Below, in pieces: positions 41,392 to 50,514 of a stretch of 64,000 nt of DNA; position 1 is the stretch's first letter; every line of letters begins with the position of its first letter. The DNA lies in the NCBI RefSeq assembly GCF_014203545.1, contig NZ_JACHJG010000006.1, positions 124,001 to 188,000 on the forward strand, in the 5' to 3' direction. Made by a program: the position numbers and the translations under genes. The stretch is from Streptomyces netropsis (lineage in GTDB: Bacteria; Actinomycetota; Actinomycetes; Streptomycetales; Streptomycetaceae). The notes below the pieces were generated by a model. It did not search any database and was not told where the DNA came from. It saw only the letters and a program-made list of their open reading frames with translations.

Positions 41392-44145
41392 ATGGAGTTC
41401 CGCGTGCTGGGAGCGGTCTCCGCGCTGACGGACGGCGGGGAACAGATCCCGCTCGGTCCCGCCATGCGCCGCAGTCTGCTGGCCATGTTGCTGCTGCGGC
41501 CCAATACGGCCGTCGGCGTCGACCGGCTGACCGAGGCGCTGTGGGGCGAGGAACCGCCCCGGCACTCGCGAACCGTGTTGCAGGGCCACGTCTCCCGGTT
41601 GCGCGCCCTGCTCGCCGAACACGGGGCTCCGGCGTACGGCGTCGAGCTCGTCACACAGGGCCGGGCATACCTCCTGCGGCTGCCCGAGTCGCTGGTGGAC
41701 GCCCACCGATTCGAGGAGTTGCTCCAGCTCGCCCGGGGGCAGCGCGATCCGGGCGACGCCGTGTCGATGCTCCGGGAGGCGCTCTCGCTGTGGCAGGGTC
41801 CCGCGCTCGCCGGGACCGTGTACAGCACGCTGTTGGAGACCGCCGCGCACATGCTCCAGGAGCTGCGGCTGGCCGCCGTGGAGGAGCTGGCGGACGCCCA
41901 TGGGCGGCTCGGCGAGCACGGCACGGCGGCGGCCGTCCTGCACACCGAGGCCATCGCGAACCCGTTGCGGGAATCGCTGATCGCGGTGCTGATGCTGGCC
42001 CTGGGCAGGGCGGGCCGGCGCTCGGAGGCGCTGGACTGGTTCCACCGCACCCGACGACTGCTCGCCGATCAGCTCGGCATCGATCCCGGCGCGGCGCTCA
42101 CCGACGCGTACACCGCTCTGTTGAGGGCCGACACCCCGCAGGCCGCCGCCGCACCGGCGCCGGCTCCGACATCGTCGGCCCTCGTCCCCTCCTCCGAGCC
42201 GCAGGAGACGCGGCGGGCTCAGGAGGCACGGGAGCCGCGGGAGATCTCCGCACCGGCCGTCGCACCGCACCACATCGCCGCCGTGCCGCAGCTGCTGCCG
42301 CGACGCCCAGGGGGCTTCACGGGCCGCAAGGACGAACTGGCGGCTCTCGACCGCGCCACGGCCTCCGGCTCCGGCCCCATCGCCGTGATCACGGGCAGCG
42401 CCGGGGTCGGTAAGACCTCCCTCGCCGTGCACTGGGCGCACCACCGCCGCGCGGACTTCCCCGACGGCCGGCTCTTCGTCGACCTCCACGGCTACAGCGC
42501 CATCCCGGCCCGCGACTCCACCTCCGTGCTCCGCGAGTTCCTGCTCGCGCTCGGCGTCCCGGCCGAGCGGATGCCCGGTTCGCCCGACGCCATGGGTGCC
42601 CACTACCGCGATCTGACCTCCGGACGCAGACTGCTGATCGTCTTGGACAACGCCCGCGGCTCCGAGCAGATCCGCCCTCTGCTGCCCGGCGGGGAGGACT
42701 GCGTCACGCTCGTCACCAGTCGTGACCGGCTCGGTGGGCTGGTGGCCTCGGACGCCGCCCGCCCCGTCCCGCTCGCCGAGCTCCCGCCGGCCCACTCCAC
42801 CGCGCTGCTCTCCGCCGTCCTGGGCCCGGACCTGGTCGCGGCCGAACCCGAGGCCGCCGCACGGCTCGCCGAGCTGTGCGACGGTCTGCCCCTCGCCCTG
42901 CGCGTCGCCGCTGCCCGTCTCGTCACCCGCCCGCACGGCGGGCTGGCCGCCTTCGCCGGCGAACTCGCCGACGAGCACAGCAGGTTGGACCTGTTGAACG
43001 TCGAGGACACCGGTGTCGCCGCCGCTCTCGGCCTCACCGTCCACCACCTCCCCGAACCGGCGCGGGACATGTTCCACCGGCTCGGGCCGCACACCGGTGC
43101 CACACTCGACACCGGCACGGCCGCCGCACTGGCCGACTGCCCGCCCGGCCGGGCGACCGTCGCGCTGGACCAGCTGGCCGCCGCCCACTTGGTCGTCGAG
43201 ACGGGACCACGCTCCTACGTCCTGCACGACCTCGTACGGCTCTACGCCCGCACGCTGGCCCCCGGGCACGACCCCGACGCGCTGCTCCGGCTGCTCGACC
43301 ACCGGCTGCACACGCTGCTCGCGGCGTGCGCCGCCGCGGAGCCCGGCAGCGAGCCGTGCTGCACCCTTCCTCCCGGGGCGAGGCACTCCGTCGCGGTCCG
43401 GACGTTCACGGGCCGCCAGGACGCCCTCGTCTGGTATTCCGCCGAACGGGACACGTTGCGCGGCGCGGTCGAGGCCGCCGCGGCGGCGGGCATGCACGAC
43501 CGTGCCTGGCGTCTGGTCCTCCTTCAATGGCCTCTGATCCTGTGGCAGGTCCGCGACGGCTGGGTGCCGCTGCTCGAACAGGGCCTGGCCTCCGCGGAAC
43601 TCGACGACGACCCCGGCGCCCAGTCCCGGGCCCGGGCCCTGCTGGGCTGGGTGCTGTCCGAGGAGGGCAGGCCCGAGGAAGCCCTGGTACAGCTGGAGCA
43701 CGCCCCCGCCCTCGCCGCCCGGGTAGGGGACACGGCCGGGGAAGCCACCGCCCTGATCAACCTGGCCGTCGAGCTCATGCGGCACGGCGGGCGGGAGCGG
43801 CCCCGGGATCTGTTGGCCCAGGCCCTGTCCCTGGCCGAAAGAGCCGGTCTCACCGAGACAGTCACCCTCGCCCATCTGCACCTCACCCACCACTTCCTCG
43901 CCGTCGGCGCTCCCCATGAGGCCGCCGACCACGCCATGCGCGGCCTGGCCCTCGCCGCGCCCCCGCTCGCGGCTCCCCGGCGCGTGGTACTGCGCACCCT
44001 GTACGGCAAGGCGCTCGCCGCCACGGGCCGCACGGGTGAAGCCGTACGCCAGCTCGACGACGCCATTCGGGAGGCACACGCCGCCGATTACGCGGAGGGC
44101 GAGACCGAAGCGCGCCTCGTTCTGTCGGTACTGGCGAATCGGTAG
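41392..44145 (+). CDS. AfsR/SARP family transcriptional regulator
   Basis: 917 residues from the ATG at 41392 (MEFRVLGAVSAL). Residues 1-90 are an OmpR-type winged helix, followed by a bacterial transcriptional activation domain to about 245 and a variable Ala/Pro linker. The NB-ARC-type NTPase begins near 333 with an intact Walker A GSAGVGKTSL and LLIVLDNAR as Walker B, then GLPLALRVAAARL. TPR-like repeats fill about 650-917. Such regulators activate secondary-metabolite genes, usually after phosphorylation or nucleotide binding. It starts 160 bp after the EgtD-like gene on the same strand, so the methyltransferase pair is the nearest target. Confidence 0.92.
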   Translation: MEFRVLGAVSALTDGGEQIPLGPAMRRSLLAMLLLRPNTAVGVDRLTEALWGEEPPRHSRTVLQGHVSRLRALLAEHGAPAYGVELVTQGRAYLLRLPESLVDAHRFEELLQLARGQRDPGDAVSMLREALSLWQGPALAGTVYSTLLETAAHMLQELRLAAVEELADAHGRLGEHGTAAAVLHTEAIANPLRESLIAVLMLALGRAGRRSEALDWFHRTRRLLADQLGIDPGAALTDAYTALLRADTPQAAAAPAPAPTSSALVPSSEPQETRRAQEAREPREISAPAVAPHHIAAVPQLLPRRPGGFTGRKDELAALDRATASGSGPIAVITGSAGVGKTSLAVHWAHHRRADFPDGRLFVDLHGYSAIPARDSTSVLREFLLALGVPAERMPGSPDAMGAHYRDLTSGRRLLIVLDNARGSEQIRPLLPGGEDCVTLVTSRDRLGGLVASDAARPVPLAELPPAHSTALLSAVLGPDLVAAEPEAAARLAELCDGLPLALRVAAARLVTRPHGGLAAFAGELADEHSRLDLLNVEDTGVAAALGLTVHHLPEPARDMFHRLGPHTGATLDTGTAAALADCPPGRATVALDQLAAAHLVVETGPRSYVLHDLVRLYARTLAPGHDPDALLRLLDHRLHTLLAACAAAEPGSEPCCTLPPGARHSVAVRTFTGRQDALVWYSAERDTLRGAVEAAAAAGMHDRAWRLVLLQWPLILWQVRDGWVPLLEQGLASAELDDDPGAQSRARALLGWVLSEEGRPEEALVQLEHAPALAARVGDTAGEATALINLAVELMRHGGRERPRDLLAQALSLAERAGLTETVTLAHLHLTHHFLAVGAPHEAADHAMRGLALAAPPLAAPRRVVLRTLYGKALAATGRTGEAVRQLDDAIREAHAADYAEGETEARLVLSVLANR

Positions 44146-44218
44146 CGCGTGCCGGTGGCGGAGGGAGGGCGCCCGCACGTCTCCGCTGCCGACGGGGGCG
44201 CAGGGGCGGGGCTGACGG

Positions 44219-44896
44219 CTAGAAGTCGTCCGCGCCGTTGCGCAGCTCCGGCGTCCAGTAGCCGGTGGCCCACTTCGCCGGGTCGACGGCGATGCCCCCG
44301 CCCGGAGCCTTCACGGCGGCCATGCCGCCGCCGCCCTGGAGCGTGACGGAGAAGGCCGTCACGGGCTCGGTGTTCTCGGTGCGCCCGCCGTCCGACAGCT
44401 TGACCAGGGCGTATGCGGGGGCGCCCGCGGTGAGGACGACGGGCGTGGCGGGCTTGCTCTTGGCCACCGGCGGCACGTTCTCCCGGTGGCTCTCGAGGAA
44501 CTCGATCTCCGGGAAGCCGGTCAGCTTGCAGCTGTGGCCGGAGGTGTTCTTCGCCGTCAGGACGATGTGGGTGTAGGGCGGTCCGCCCTGGTGGGCGGCG
44601 CTGATGGCGACGTTCTTGGTGGTACAGACGGGCGTGTTCGCGGCCGCCGGCCCGGTGGTGGCCTTCGCGGCACCGGCGCCCCGTGCGGTGCCGGTGTGCT
44701 TCCCGTTGGCGGCACCCTTCGCGGTGTCGGTGTTCTGCTCGGCCTGCGCCGACGAGGGGGCCGATGCGGCGCTGCCGGCCGCCGGGCCGGAGGACTTCAC
44801 ACCGGAGCTGTCCTCACCGCAGGCGGTGAGCGACAGGGCGAGCACGGCGGTGGTGACGGCGGCGAGGCCAGTGGTGCGGGTGCGGAGCTTACGCAT
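44219..44896 (-). CDS. DUF4232 lipoprotein
   Basis: 225 residues from the ATG at 44896 with GAGGGAA upstream; the frame extends 31 codons further, but those residues would disturb the signal peptide. Signal and lipobox are LAAVTTAVLALSLTAC, with the acylated Cys near residue 26. A long Ala/Ser/Gly linker precedes a beta-sandwich domain (VAISAAHQGGPPYTHIVLTAKNTSGHSCKLTGFPEIEFL) typical of DUF4232. Secreted and membrane-anchored, of unknown function, and common in many copies in Streptomyces. Confidence 0.88.
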   Translation of the reverse strand: MRKLRTRTTGLAAVTTAVLALSLTACGEDSSGVKSSGPAAGSAASAPSSAQAEQNTDTAKGAANGKHTGTARGAGAAKATTGPAAANTPVCTTKNVAISAAHQGGPPYTHIVLTAKNTSGHSCKLTGFPEIEFLESHRENVPPVAKSKPATPVVLTAGAPAYALVKLSDGGRTENTEPVTAFSVTLQGGGGMAAVKAPGGGIAVDPAKWATGYWTPELRNGADDF

Positions 44897-45266
44897 GGGA
44901 ATTCCCTCGTGGTGATGGTGCGGCCAACGTCCGGTCCTGGGGCAAGCCGTGCCCGGCCTGCGAACAGTCATGAGTCTCGGGCCCACCACTCACGTTCTGC
45001 TGCTTCGGCACTAACCTCCCGCTAACGTCGGGCCCCTCGAGCGCGTTCGGGCGGCACGTTCCGGGGCCGTGCGGCAGCGTTCGCCACCCTATTTCCCGGA
45101 ATCGGCAACAAGAGTTGCCGCTGCCATCGGGCGGATGCACGCTGCCCCGCATGAGTCCACACAGCGATGCCCGACCCGGGCACGGACGCCACCGCTCCGA
45201 CGGCCGGCCACCTTGCCCTCTTTCCTCTGACGACCGGGCTTCGGGAGCCACCGGCGAACGGAGTTC
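44897..45266. other. Intergenic region between lipoprotein and MFS genes
   Basis: 370 bp between divergent genes. No coding frame was accepted. It contains one short inverted repeat (45103-45120), described separately, and should hold both promoters. Confidence 0.45.
45103..45120. promoter_or_regulatory. Inverted repeat upstream of drug exporter, possible operator
   Basis: CGGCAAC-AAGA-GTTGCCG is a perfect 7-bp inverted repeat about 147 bp upstream of the MFS start. Size and position fit a TetR/MarR-type operator, but no repressor gene is adjacent. Confidence 0.3.
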
Positions 45267-46736
45267 GTGTTGAAGGCCGTCAGTGCGGGACAGGCTGAGG
45301 CGGCAACGGCAAGCACGCAACGGTCACCTTCGGTCCGGTGGGCGCTCGCCGGTCTTTCGCTGTCCATGTTGCTGTCCTCGCTCGGCACCAGCATCGCCAA
45401 TGTCGGCCTGCCGACGTTGGCGCAGGCGTTCAATGCCTCGTTCCAGGAAGTCCAGTGGATCGTTCTCGCCTATCTCCTCGCCATCACCACCCTGATCGTC
45501 AGCGTCGGACGGCTCGGGGACGTGATCGGCCGCCGACGGCTGCTCCTGGCCGGCATCTTCCTGTTCACGGCGGCCTCGGTCCTGTGCGGTGCCGCGCCCA
45601 CGCTCTGGCTGCTGATCGCCGCCCGGGCGGCGCAGGGCCTCGGAGCGGCCGTCATGATGGCCCTCACCATGGCGTTCGTCGGCGAGACGGTTCCGAAGGC
45701 GAAGACCGGCAGCGCCATGGGGCTGCTCGGAACGATGTCCGCGATCGGCACCGCGCTCGGTCCGTCGTTGGGCGGCGTTCTGATCTCCGGACCCGGTTGG
45801 CGGGCGATCTTCCTCGTCAACGCGCCGCTGGGCGTCCTGACTCTTCTTCTCGCGTACCGCTACCTGCCCGTCGACCGGCGGGAGACCAAGGCCGACCGGG
45901 CCGGCTTCGATCATGCGGGCACCGTGCTGCTCGCTCTGACGCTCGCGGCTTACGCACTCGCCATGACCTTGGGGCGCGGTGGTTTCGGTGCGCTCAACAT
46001 GGCCCTGCTGTCGGCTGCCGCCTTCGGGGTCGCCCTCTTCGTGCGCGCCGAGACAAGAGCAGCGTCCCCCTTGATCCGATTGGCCACGTTCCGCAATCCC
46101 CTGCTGAGTGCGCGACTCTCCATGAACACGCTCGTCTCGACGGTGATGATGGCGACGCTGGTGGTCGGGCCGTTCTATCTCTCCCGCACGCTCGGACTCG
46201 GTGAGGCTGCCGCCGGGCTCGCCCTGTCGGTCGGTCCGCTGGTCACCGCGCTGGCCGGGGTACCGGCCGGTCGCATCGCGGATCGTTTCGGCGCGCCACG
46301 CATGACTCTCATGGGGCTCATCATCACAGCGGTCGGTTGCTTCATGCTGTCCATGACCTCGGCGACGCTCGGGGTCTGCGGCTACATCGCCCCCATCGCG
46401 GTCATCACCGTCGGCTACGCGGTGTTCCAGACGGCGAATAACACCGCTGTCATGGCGGATGTCCACCCGGATCAACAGGGCGTCACCTCCGGCATGCTCA
46501 ACCTGTCGCGGAATCTCGGGCTGGTCACCGGCACCTGCGTCATGGGCGCCGTGTTCGCGCTCGCATCGGCGACGGCCGACGTCACCACGGCGCGTCCCGA
46601 GGCTGTTGCCACGGGTATGCGGATCACGTTCGCCGTCGCGGCGATTCTGATCGTCGTCGCGCTCACGATCGCGGTCGGGGGCCGCGCGCTCTCGCGACGT
46701 ACTCCGGGCATGACCGCGGGCGCGGCGCGGCCGTAG
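45267..46736 (+). CDS. MFS drug exporter, DHA2 (EmrB/QacA) family
   Basis: 489 residues from a GTG at 45267 with ACGGAG close upstream. Fourteen hydrophobic segments are expected from the pattern. Motif A-like sequence SVGRLGDVIGRRRLLLAG follows helix 2, and GPSLGGVLISGPGWRAIFLVNAPLGVLTL is motif C plus the DHA2-specific WRxIFxxNxP block. It extrudes drugs or metabolites by proton antiport in the plasma membrane. The substrate is unknown. A short inverted repeat upstream may be its operator. Confidence 0.9.
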   Translation: MLKAVSAGQAEAATASTQRSPSVRWALAGLSLSMLLSSLGTSIANVGLPTLAQAFNASFQEVQWIVLAYLLAITTLIVSVGRLGDVIGRRRLLLAGIFLFTAASVLCGAAPTLWLLIAARAAQGLGAAVMMALTMAFVGETVPKAKTGSAMGLLGTMSAIGTALGPSLGGVLISGPGWRAIFLVNAPLGVLTLLLAYRYLPVDRRETKADRAGFDHAGTVLLALTLAAYALAMTLGRGGFGALNMALLSAAAFGVALFVRAETRAASPLIRLATFRNPLLSARLSMNTLVSTVMMATLVVGPFYLSRTLGLGEAAAGLALSVGPLVTALAGVPAGRIADRFGAPRMTLMGLIITAVGCFMLSMTSATLGVCGYIAPIAVITVGYAVFQTANNTAVMADVHPDQQGVTSGMLNLSRNLGLVTGTCVMGAVFALASATADVTTARPEAVATGMRITFAVAAILIVVALTIAVGGRALSRRTPGMTAGAARP

Positions 46737-46877
46737 GGAGACGGCCACCGATCGCAGGCGGTCGGTCGCCCGTTCACCGGGCACGGCTCCTTGCAGCCGG
46801 TTTTCTCGGCGGGCCGGGCGAGGGCGTCCGGCGCGATGGGCGGTGTCAGGTGGGCCCGGACGGGGCAGGCGGGGTCC

Positions 46878-47168
46878 ATGGCAGACCTTGAAGGACTCCT
46901 GCGAGAGGCCATGCGTCGGCGTCATCTGACCGCGCAATGCCTTGCCGACCGAACCGGTATCCGTACCCCGCGCATCCGGGCCTTCGCCCAGGACGGGGCC
47001 GATGGGCCCGTGCGACCCACTCGGGAGGAGCTGGCCGAGCTCGCCGACGCCCTGGCCCTCCCCCTTCCGGACGTGCTGGACGCCGCCCGCGGCATCGGGC
47101 CGGGGCGACGGCCTGACACCCGCGTCGTCAAGGCCTCCAACACGGTCGCGCCTGGGCTGCGGGGGTGA
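46878..47168 (+). CDS. Small XRE-like helix-turn-helix protein
   Basis: 96 residues from the ATG at 46878 (MADLEGLLREAMRRRHLTAQ). Residues about 5-65 fit an XRE fold: LREAMRRRHLTAQCLADRTGIRTPRIRAFAQ, then TREELAELADALALPLPDVLDAARG, the usual fifth-helix ending. The tail is basic and unstructured. It lies 140 bp after the exporter gene and could regulate it or nearby genes. Alone, such proteins are commonly DNA-binding regulators. Confidence 0.6.
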   Translation: MADLEGLLREAMRRRHLTAQCLADRTGIRTPRIRAFAQDGADGPVRPTREELAELADALALPLPDVLDAARGIGPGRRPDTRVVKASNTVAPGLRG

Positions 47169-47230
47169 CGGCGCAGCGGCGCGTTGTCCGTCGGGGTTAG
47201 CGGGGAGAGGGAACGGTTACCCGTACGGGC

Positions 47231-48310
47231 ATGGCACCGATGTGGCAGCACAAGCGCGGGAACCCCCAGCCCCGGGACGGACGGGACACGTCCGGAGACG
47301 AGGGGATGAGCGCCGAGCCGGGCCAGGGCGCGGGACCGGATCCGCGAGTGGAGCGGGAGGCCCCGGACGATCCGACCGCACTGGGCAAGAAGTCCTGGTG
47401 GGCTGTGCTGCGGCGGACGGTGGCGGAGTTCAGGGACGACGAGCTCGCCGATCGGGCGGCGGCGCTGACCTACTACGGGGTGCTGGCGCTCTTCCCCGCC
47501 CTGCTGGTGCTGGTCTCGCTGCTCGGGGTGGCGGGCGAGTCGGCGACGAAGAGCATCCTGGACAACCTCAAGAAGCTCACGCCCGGCCCGGCCCGCGACA
47601 TCGTGACGGACTCGGTCGAGCAATTGCGGGGCGCCGGGGGCGCCGGGGGCGTCCTGGCCGTGGTCGGTCTGCTGGGCGCGCTGTGGTCCGCGTCGGGATA
47701 TGTCGCGGCGTTCATCCGCAGCTCCAACGCCGTCTACGACATGCCGGAAGGCCGCTCGGTGTGGAAGCTCACCCCGCTACGGCTGGCCCTGACCGTGGTG
47801 CTGGTGGTCCTGGCCTGCGCCAGTGCGCTGATCGTGGTGTTCACCGGCGGCCTCGCCAGGCAGGCCGGCACCGCCCTGGGAGCCGGTGACACCGCCGTGA
47901 CGGTGTGGTCGATCGCCAAGTGGCCGGTCCTGGTCCTCCTGGTCACCATCATGATCGCGATCTTGTATTGGGCGGCACCGAACGCGAAGAGCCGAGGCTT
48001 CAAGTGGGTCACCCCGGGCAGTTTCCTGGCCCTGGTGATCTGGATGATCGCCTCGGCGGGATTCGCGCTGTACGTGGCGAACTTCGCCTCCTACAACAAG
48101 ACGTACGGCACCCTGGCCGGGATGATCGTCTTCCTGGTGTGGTTGTGGATCACCAATCTGGCGATCCTGCTGGGTCTGGAGTTCGACGCGGAGATGTCCC
48201 GGGAGCGCGCGATCATCGGCGGCCACCCCCGGGGCGAGGAGCCTTACGTCGAGCCCCGTGACACCAGCAAGTGGAGCGAGAAGGACCGTAAGGAGGCGGG
48301 CGGCGACTGA
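47231..48310 (+). CDS. YihY/BrkB family membrane protein
   Basis: 359 residues if begun at the ATG at 47231; an ATG at 47306 with GGAG eight bases upstream would give 334 and is equally credible. Six membrane helices follow the hallmark FRDDELADRAAALTYYGVLALFPALLVL. The middle has GLLGALWSASGYVAAFIRSSNAVYD and the end ILLGLEFDAEMSRERA, all typical of YihY/BrkB. The tail is charged. Integral inner-membrane protein; the old 'ribonuclease BN' label is wrong for this family. Cellular role unknown. Confidence 0.9.
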   Translation: MAPMWQHKRGNPQPRDGRDTSGDEGMSAEPGQGAGPDPRVEREAPDDPTALGKKSWWAVLRRTVAEFRDDELADRAAALTYYGVLALFPALLVLVSLLGVAGESATKSILDNLKKLTPGPARDIVTDSVEQLRGAGGAGGVLAVVGLLGALWSASGYVAAFIRSSNAVYDMPEGRSVWKLTPLRLALTVVLVVLACASALIVVFTGGLARQAGTALGAGDTAVTVWSIAKWPVLVLLVTIMIAILYWAAPNAKSRGFKWVTPGSFLALVIWMIASAGFALYVANFASYNKTYGTLAGMIVFLVWLWITNLAILLGLEFDAEMSRERAIIGGHPRGEEPYVEPRDTSKWSEKDRKEAGGD

Positions 48311-48413
48311 TGTCCGATCGGAACCCGCATGGTCGGGAGCCGGAATAGGCGACGCGCACCCGAGGTTGTGGGCTGGCACGACACACCGTCGCCAGGCTTG
48401 TGGAAGGACTCCC

Positions 48414-49073
48414 ATGAAGATCGGCATCATCGGCGCCGGCAACATCGGCGGCAACCTCACCCGACGTCTCACCGCTCTCGGCCACGACGTCTCCGTCGCC
48501 AACTCACGCGGCCCGCACACCCTCACCGCACTCGCCGAGGAGACCGGCGCCACCCCGGTCACCACGGCCGAGGCGGCGCGCGGCGCAGCGGTCGTCGTGG
48601 TCACCGTTCCCCTCAAGGCCGTACCGGACCTGCCGGCCGGGCTGTTCGACGAGGCTGCGGAAGGCGTCGTGGTCATCGACACCGGCAACTACTACCCCAA
48701 GGAGAGGGACGGCCGGATAGCCGCCATCGAGGACGGCCTGACGGAGAGCCGTTGGACCGAGCAGCACATCGGCCACCCCGTCATCAAGGCGTTCAACGGC
48801 ACCTACGCCCAGGACATCCTCGACAGGCCCCAGCCCCAGGGCCACCCCGAGCGGATCGCCGTGCCGGTGGCGGGCGACGACGAGACCGCCAAGAAGGTCG
48901 TCCGCGAGCTCATCGACGAGCTCGGCTTCGACACCGTCGACGCCGGCGGCATCGACGACTCCTGGCGCCAGCAGCCCGACACCCCCGTCTACGGACTCCG
49001 CGCCGGCGCCGAAGCGGTCGCCGAGGCCCTCACCGAGGCGACCCCGGAGCGACCGGAGGCATTCCGCGCGTAG
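48414..49073 (+). CDS. NADP-dependent reductase, F420-type (COG2085)
   Basis: 219 residues, ATG at 48414 after GGAAGGA. It opens MKIGIIGAGNIGGNLTRRL with the Rossmann Gly motif, and VANSRGP gives the Ser-Arg pair that binds the NADP phosphate. VVVVTVPLKAVPDL, VVIDTGNYYP and VIKAFNGTYAQDIL are the usual blocks of NADPH:F420 oxidoreductase-like proteins. It may reduce F420 or another acceptor; the F420-binding side is not certain from sequence. Confidence 0.85.
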   Translation: MKIGIIGAGNIGGNLTRRLTALGHDVSVANSRGPHTLTALAEETGATPVTTAEAARGAAVVVVTVPLKAVPDLPAGLFDEAAEGVVVIDTGNYYPKERDGRIAAIEDGLTESRWTEQHIGHPVIKAFNGTYAQDILDRPQPQGHPERIAVPVAGDDETAKKVVRELIDELGFDTVDAGGIDDSWRQQPDTPVYGLRAGAEAVAEALTEATPERPEAFRA

Positions 49074-49181
49074 CAAAAGCGCCGCACGCAGGGCACCGGG
49101 CGAAGCCGCCGGGCGGGCAGGGCAGCCGAGGGCGACGAGCCGAGGCGGGGCGGATCGCAGCGGTCGCCGCACCCGTCCGCC

Positions 49182-50330
49182 TCAGCGCAGGGAAGTCGGC
49201 ATGGACGCCTCGGGCGGAGCCGGTGTGCCCACAGCGCCTGCCTGCCAGGCCGCCGCCAGCTCCGCCGGGAAACGCCGGCCGCTGCGGGTGAGCACCACGC
49301 CGGGAGCGAGTTCCACCTCGTCGCCGGGTGCGAAGCGCCGGTCCTGGTGCGGGGGCAGTTGCTCCCACGGGCCGAGGCGGCCACGGCGGCCGGCGGTGCG
49401 CATCCGGGTGCCGTAGGTGCTGACGTCCCGGACCAGGAGGATGCCGTCGGTGGTGGAGACGACGACGTGCTCACGGCTGACGCGTGCCGCCACCTGCGGG
49501 GTCAGCACGTCGTACAGGGCGATGCCGCCCGTGGGGTTGCGGCCGACGCCGGTCCGGGAGCCCTCCTCCACGGTGTAGCGGCCCGCGCACGTGCCGCTCA
49601 CCATCGCCTTGAGCTGGGCCATGGCCGGACGAGGGCCGGCGTCCGCCAGAGCCCGGCCGTGTACCTCGCAGGTGGGGACACCGCGTTGCATGCGGGGGAG
49701 CAACACACGGCCGCTGCGGGGGTCGTAGAGGGAGCAGCGCCGCTCCGGGCAGCGCCAGAACCGGTTGATCACGGCGGACAGCGGCTGTTGTGAAGTCTTC
49801 AGGAGTCCCTGCTTCTTGAACGCCGCGAGCTCGTCGCTCCGTGAGATCTCGGCTTCCGTACGGACACCCATGTCCAGTGGGACGAGTCGCACCGAGCCGG
49901 ACGTTTCCGCCACCGGCTTGAGGAACCGGTCGGTGTTCCCCTGGATCCAGGGGAAGTCACGGCGATGGCCGGTCAGAAGGTCGCCGGTGACGGCCCGGGT
50001 CGGGGTGGCGCTGGTCATCTCCATCAGTTCCAGGATGCGCCGGTCGGCGTCGCCGACCTCCTCGACCAGGCCCTCCTCGATCCAGCGCCGGAGCACCACC
50101 ACGTCCCCCGGGTCGGTGAACTCGCGGGCCCCGCCGAGCAGGCTCTTGTCGGCCACGGGGTAGACGGGGACTTCGGGATCACCGGTGAGGTGTACCAGGG
50201 CCCGCACCACGAGCCGGAAGCGGTGCAGGGAGCGGGCCCCCGGACGGCCGAGCGACCGGTCGCGTACCACGTTGGAAAGGTCGACCAGGTACTCGGCCAG
50301 GTCGACCGCGCCTGGCAGGTTGTGCTCCAT
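49182..50330 (-). CDS. NYN-like nuclease / zinc / FHA domain protein
   Basis: 382 residues from the ATG at 50330 with GGAGGG upstream. The N-terminal 160 residues start VDLSNVVRDR (Asp17) and contain VGDADRRILELMEMT and AVTGDLLTGHRRDFPWIQGN. The spacing of these acidic residues is like NYN/PIN-type RNases. The centre has FWRCPERRCSLYD and CEVHGRAL, a possible zinc site. The C-terminus is an FHA phosphothreonine-binding domain (GRNPTGG at 263, SREH at 285, STYGT at 304). It is divergent from a Ser/Thr kinase gene (184-bp gap), which could make the phosphothreonine it reads. The nuclease assignment is inference; FHA is firm. Confidence 0.7.
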   Translation of the reverse strand: MEHNLPGAVDLAEYLVDLSNVVRDRSLGRPGARSLHRFRLVVRALVHLTGDPEVPVYPVADKSLLGGAREFTDPGDVVVLRRWIEEGLVEEVGDADRRILELMEMTSATPTRAVTGDLLTGHRRDFPWIQGNTDRFLKPVAETSGSVRLVPLDMGVRTEAEISRSDELAAFKKQGLLKTSQQPLSAVINRFWRCPERRCSLYDPRSGRVLLPRMQRGVPTCEVHGRALADAGPRPAMAQLKAMVSGTCAGRYTVEEGSRTGVGRNPTGGIALYDVLTPQVAARVSREHVVVSTTDGILLVRDVSTYGTRMRTAGRRGRLGPWEQLPPHQDRRFAPGDEVELAPGVVLTRSGRRFPAELAAAWQAGAVGTPAPPEASMPTSLR

Positions 50331-50514
50331 CGGCCCTCCGGCCTTCGTCCGCCGCATCGGCGTGCCTGTGTGTGACGGGACCATAAGGCCAAGGGCGCCG
50401 CAGAGCGTCGTACATCCGGTTTTCGGTCACCGTGGCGGGGTCCCGCCGCTAGCATCGCACCCTCAGAACGACCGGGGAGGGATTCTCATCGAAATCTCGG
50501 GTATCCAGGGGCAC

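Noticed and set aside
41191..44178. 995-codon open frame on the minus strand
   Set aside because: Antisense to the AfsR/SARP gene, with Gln/Gly/Arg-rich translation and no recognisable domain.
50185..50514. N-terminal extension of the kinase
   Set aside because: The added residues overlap the divergent FHA gene promoter and start, and are low complexity; the TTG at 50515 has an SD and a family-typical N-terminus.
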